Shown here: positions 6,646 through 8,863 of the stretch, piece after piece
Position numbering within the stretch: position 1 is the stretch's first letter
Layout of the letters: every line of letters starts with the position of its first letter
Source: Bdellovibrionales bacterium
GTDB taxonomy: Bacteria; Bdellovibrionota; Bdellovibrionia; Bdellovibrionales; UBA1609
Assembly (NCBI GenBank): GCA_020434645.1
Contig: JAGRAK010000066.1
Location: forward strand, 1-8,863
Reading direction: 5' to 3'
Length of the DNA: 8,863 nucleotides
Notes under the pieces: generated by a model
What the model was told of the DNA's origin: nothing
Databases searched by the model: none
The model's input: only the letters and a program-made list of their open reading frames with translations
Program-made: the position numbers and the translations under genes

Positions 6646-6683
6646 TAAATATGACATGAGTCATACATGTCTTGTCATATTTA
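6646..6683. promoter_or_regulatory. Palindromic operator region between ctaA and the oxidase operon
   Basis: Two nested symmetries are visible. TAAATATGACA (6646-6656) and TGTCATATTTA (6673-6683) form a perfect 11-bp inverted repeat. Within it, TATGACATGAGTCATA (6650-6665) is a 6-4-6 palindrome. A third alternative pairing is GACATG/CATGTC (6653-6658, 6666-6671). The ATGAC-N4-GTCAT geometry is that of FNR/DNR-family sites (TTGAT-N4-ATCAA, TTGAC-N4-GTCAA). Binding by a CRP/FNR-type redox or NO regulator is inferred. The right arm touches the candidate -10 box of the operon. Confidence 0.55.
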
Positions 6684-6687
6684 TAAT
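6682..6687 (+). promoter_or_regulatory. Candidate -10 box of the oxidase-like operon
   Basis: TATAAT is a perfect -10 hexamer. No TTGACA-like -35 lies at 16-18 nt; instead the TATGAC-N4-GTCATA palindrome is centred near -36 to -41, depending on the start point. This would suit an activator-dependent promoter. It is a sequence-only prediction. Confidence 0.4.
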
Positions 6688-6765
6688 AATAATGTTTAAA
6701 ATAGTGCATACATAGTTTTAGATAGAATAACAAGAGTCAGCTGCTCAACAAGGGGATCAGGCATT

Positions 6766-6930
6766 ATGTCTAATGACGCAAATCAAACAAAAGAAGAAAT
6801 ACCGGCATTGCAAAAACTATTTGATCGACCCTTTTTGCTACTATTTGCGGGTATGGCGGTCATGGTTGTGTTTTACACCGTTTGGGGAATTTACGAAATA
6901 ATGTCTATGCCTGCAGCCACGCTGCCTTAA
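6766..6930 (+). CDS. 54-aa single-span membrane protein, probable small subunit (IIa-like) of the oxidase complex
   Basis: The ATG is preceded by AAGGGGAT (10-nt spacing) and the frame closes with TAA at 6928. The protein has a charged N-terminus (about 1-21) and one hydrophobic helix (about 22-43, with V-V-F-Y-T-V-W-G-I-Y), and ends M-S-M-P-A-A-T-L-P. It lies 42 bp before subunit II. In the Thermus ba3 oxidase, a single-helix subunit IIa (CbaD, 34 aa, recalled as having V-F-W-L-G-V-Y in its helix) is encoded just before subunits II and I, so order, size and helix pattern agree. The IIa assignment is inference; that it is a real gene is supported by the ribosome-binding site and position. Confidence 0.7.
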   Translation: MSNDANQTKEEIPALQKLFDRPFLLLFAGMAVMVVFYTVWGIYEIMSMPAATLP

Positions 6931-6959
6931 TCAAGTAAATAATTTTAAAGAACGACACG

Positions 6960-6964
6960 AGAGG
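6960..6964 (+). promoter_or_regulatory. Ribosome-binding site that decides the subunit II start
   Basis: AGAGG lies only 2 nt before the ATG at 6967 but 8 nt before the in-frame ATG at 6973. The second ATG is therefore the better start, giving a 183-aa protein beginning M-A-D-H-S-H-A-H. Confidence 0.65.
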
Positions 6965-6972
6965 AAATGAAT

Positions 6973-7524
6973 ATGGCAGATCACAGTCACGCTCACTCAG
7001 GAATAGTTGCTCCAACCGGAGTTTGGTGGACAGATGTCCCGAAGCAAGAAAAAATTTGGATTATGGTGGCTTTTGCATGGTGTATGATTCTTTTTGCAAT
7101 GATGCCGCTTTGGCATATACGTGGTGGGCAAAACCCTTCTGGTATACGTTCTAAAGTTGCGCCTAGTGATTTTGCAGAGAGAACCGAAAGATTCGTGCAA
7201 GAGTATAAAGTGGGTGAAGAAAATGGCTATCCAGTTGTAGAGCCACCTCCAGGATCACATGTTTATCTACAGGGACGCATGTGGAGTTGGTATCCGGTTT
7301 TGAAATTAAAAAAAGACGCAGAATACACGCTGCACTTATCTTCAACTGATGTGAACCATGGCTTCAGTCTGTATCCAGTTAATTTAAATTTTCAAGTGAT
7401 TCCAGGTTATGACTATGGCTTGAGAATTGTGCCAAAAACAGCAGGTGACTTTCGTATTATTTGTAATGAATTTTGCGGTATCGGGCATCACCTGATGGTC
7501 GGCAAAGTTCTCGTGGTCGAATAA
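6973..7524 (+). CDS. CuA-containing subunit II of a ba3-type (B-family) haem-copper oxidoreductase
   Basis: Subunit II takes electrons from cytochrome c through its binuclear CuA centre on the periplasmic face. Numbered from the ATG at 6967, there is one membrane helix (about 30-49) after a short His-rich cytoplasmic tail (H-S-H-A-H) and Glu28. A cupredoxin domain follows. The CuA ligands are all present: His131 (V-N-H-G), Cys166, Glu168 (backbone), Cys170, His174 and Met177 in C-N-E-F-C-G-I-G-H-H-L-M. As recalled for Thermus ba3 (His114, Cys149, Cys153, His157, Met160), every spacing is identical with an offset of 17. The short length and single helix fit ba3-type rather than aa3-type subunit II. 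Routine annotation would call it coxB/ctaC. The ATG at 6967 is a possible alternative start. It is followed after 50 bp by subunit I. Confidence 0.93.
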   Translation: MADHSHAHSGIVAPTGVWWTDVPKQEKIWIMVAFAWCMILFAMMPLWHIRGGQNPSGIRSKVAPSDFAERTERFVQEYKVGEENGYPVVEPPPGSHVYLQGRMWSWYPVLKLKKDAEYTLHLSSTDVNHGFSLYPVNLNFQVIPGYDYGLRIVPKTAGDFRIICNEFCGIGHHLMVGKVLVVE

Positions 7525-7574
7525 TTTTTTTAATAAATATTTAAGTTTGTTTGTATATTTTAAAGAGGTAAATC

Positions 7575-8863
7575 ATGAATAACGCAATATCAGCACTGGC
7601 CACAAAATTTCGAACCTGCTCAGTTACAGGTTTGAAATTAGATAAAAATGCTGAAAATTTAATCAAGTTAAATGCGGTTGTAGCCGTAGTCTGTATGCTC
7701 ATAGGGGTGATCGGGGCTTTTGGCTTAGTGCTAACAAGATGGCAAGCGGTGCATTTGCTTCCTGCTGAATGGTTTTACCGATTGCTGACTCTGCATGGCC
7801 TAAATATGTTGATCTTTTTTATTATATTCTTTGAGATGGCCATTCTTTATTTTGCCAGTTGTGTTTTATTAAACGCAAGACTTCCGATGCCAAAGCTAGG
7901 CTGGCTCGGCTTTATACTGATGGTTGTCGGCGCTGTTATGGTCGACTATATGGTCTTAGTCGGCAAGGCAGATGTTTTATTTACTTCTTATCCGCCTTTG
8001 CGGGCAGACCCGTTTTATTACTTAGGTGTAATTCTTTTTGCAGTAGGGGCAATTGTTGTCACCTGCTTATTTTTTGCAACCATCGTTGTGGCGAAGCGAG
8101 AAAAAACATACGAGGGCAGTTTACCTCTGGTTACATTCGGGGCTTTAACAGCCGCAATTATTGCTCTCATTACGCTTGTTCATGGAGCGGCAACTTATAT
8201 TCCGGCATTCTTATGGTCATTAGATTTAATTGAACTCGATCCGCAACTTTATCGATTGCTATTTTGGGCTCTTGGTCACTCATCTCAGCAGATCAACGTG
8301 GCGGCGATGGTTTCAATTTGGTATTTCTTGGGCGCGATGACTGTGGGCGGAATAGTGCTCAATGAAAAAGTGAGTCGCATTGCCTTTGTTCTTTACATAC
8401 TTTTCATTTCGATGGCGTCAGCCCATCACTTGCTTGTGGATCCGGGTTTTGGCTCAGCATGGAAAATCTGGAATACAAGCTACGCTATGTACTTAGCCGT
8501 TCTAGCCAGTATGATTCATGGTTTTACAGTTCCTGCCGGTGTTGAAATGGGGCAGAGGCTTCGTGGTTTTACGGCTGGAAGATTTGAGTGGCTCAGAAAA
8601 GCTCCATGGGGAGATCCTGGGTTTTCAGGAATGGTTTTGTCAGTGGTTATTTTTGGATTTTTGGGTGGTATCACTGGAGTTGTAATCGGAACTGAGCAGA
8701 TCAATATTATTGCTCACAATACCATGAGGCTTCCGGGGCATTTTCACGCCACTGTTGCTGGAGGAACAGCTCTTTCATTTATGGCTGTCACTTATTATGT
8801 ATTGCCACTTATATTTCAAAAGCGTGTGGCTTTCTGGGGGCTCGCAAAATGGCAACCCTATAT
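7575..8863 (+). CDS. Subunit I of a B-family (ba3-like) haem-copper oxidoreductase with the active-site Tyr replaced by Gln; probable NO reductase-type enzyme; 3' truncated by window edge
   Basis: The ATG follows GAGG at 6-nt spacing; 429 codons are visible and the frame is open to the edge. It aligns along its length with ba3 subunit I: T-L-H-G (His74, low-spin haem), A-D-V-L-F-T-S-Y-P-P-L, F-W-A-L-G-H (His235, CuB), H-H-x-x-x-D-P-G (His284/His285, CuB) and H-N-T-x-x-x-P-G-H-F-H (His389 high-spin haem, His391 low-spin haem). All six ligands are present. After His235 the sequence is S-S-Q-Q instead of P-x-V-Y, so Gln239 occupies the place of the Tyr that is cross-linked to the CuB His in oxygen reductases. 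B-family-derived NO reductases (eNOR, sNOR, gNOR, nNOR, bNOR) are known to differ at the active site, so NO reduction is the leading inference. Oxygen reduction is not excluded. Routine annotation would call it cytochrome c oxidase subunit I. Confidence 0.9.
   Translation, partial: MNNAISALATKFRTCSVTGLKLDKNAENLIKLNAVVAVVCMLIGVIGAFGLVLTRWQAVHLLPAEWFYRLLTLHGLNMLIFFIIFFEMAILYFASCVLLNARLPMPKLGWLGFILMVVGAVMVDYMVLVGKADVLFTSYPPLRADPFYYLGVILFAVGAIVVTCLFFATIVVAKREKTYEGSLPLVTFGALTAAIIALITLVHGAATYIPAFLWSLDLIELDPQLYRLLFWALGHSSQQINVAAMVSIWYFLGAMTVGGIVLNEKVSRIAFVLYILFISMASAHHLLVDPGFGSAWKIWNTSYAMYLAVLASMIHGFTVPAGVEMGQRLRGFTAGRFEWLRKAPWGDPGFSGMVLSVVIFGFLGGITGVVIGTEQINIIAHNTMRLPGHFHATVAGGTALSFMAVTYYVLPLIFQKRVAFWGLAKWQPY

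Noticed and set aside
6967..6969. First ATG of subunit II as the start
   Set aside because: AGAGG is only 2 nt away; the in-frame ATG at 6973 has normal 8-nt spacing. The difference is two residues, so it is kept as an alternative.
7859..8233. 124-codon open frame on the + strand
   Set aside because: It lies wholly within subunit I in another frame; subunit I shows ordered family motifs through this stretch.
7575..8863. Ordinary aa3-type cytochrome c oxidase subunit I
   Set aside because: The sequence follows the ba3 pattern (H-H-x-x-x-D-P-G, H-N-T-x-x-x-P-G-H-F-H) and lacks the Tyr after the CuB His. Subunit II is also of the short single-helix type.
7575..8863. Classical cNOR/qNOR NorB
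   Set aside because: The H-L-W-V-E-G motif of NorB is absent, and a CuA subunit II is present in place of NorC.
1..8863. CRISPR array, insertion sequence, phage or attachment-site signature at the tRNA
   Set aside because: No regularly spaced repeats, no transposase or integrase frame, and no duplicated tRNA 3' end were seen in the window.

Overview
The window reads as chromosomal DNA of moderate GC from a Gram-negative bacterium. It carries a lipoprotein signal peptide, a COX15-type haem A synthase, a CuA-containing respiratory oxidase and large secreted metalloproteases. The mix of predatory-style secreted proteases with an aerobic or NO-linked respiratory chain would suit Bdellovibrionota or another former deltaproteobacterial group. 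That placement is an inference, because no single gene fixes it.

Left part (1-2713): two convergent secreted metallopeptidases. The left one (+ strand) is cut by the window edge and looks like the C-terminal part of an M64 (IgA-peptidase-like) enzyme. The right one (- strand) is a complete 629-aa lipoprotein with a metzincin HExxHxxGxxH zinc site, closest in pattern to M11 (gametolysin). Both end in the same four-cysteine module of about 85 aa on Pro-rich linkers, one copy in the first protein and two in the second. Their stop codons overlap in a shared TTAA, at the centre of an inverted repeat formed by the two homologous gene ends.

Middle part (2851-5394, - strand): a tightly overlapping three-gene unit. 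It encodes a multi-pass membrane protein of unknown function, a CBS-less GMP reductase-like enzyme (guaC) and glutamate racemase (murI). The overlaps are 17 bp and 4 bp, which suggests translational coupling.

Right part (5506-8863): a tRNA-Leu(UAA) gene overlaps the 3' end of the antisense haem A synthase gene ctaA. Past a short divergent promoter region with palindromic operator-like sequence lies a + strand operon. It encodes a 54-aa single-span membrane protein, a short CuA subunit II and subunit I (cut by the right edge). Gene order, subunit II spacing and subunit I sequence match the ba3 (B-family) haem-copper oxidases. However, the active-site Tyr that follows the first CuB histidine by four residues is Gln here. 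All six metal-ligand histidines are kept. This points to one of the B-family-derived nitric oxide reductase groups rather than a conventional oxygen reductase, and it is the most interesting signal in the window. ctaA beside it would supply haem A to this complex.
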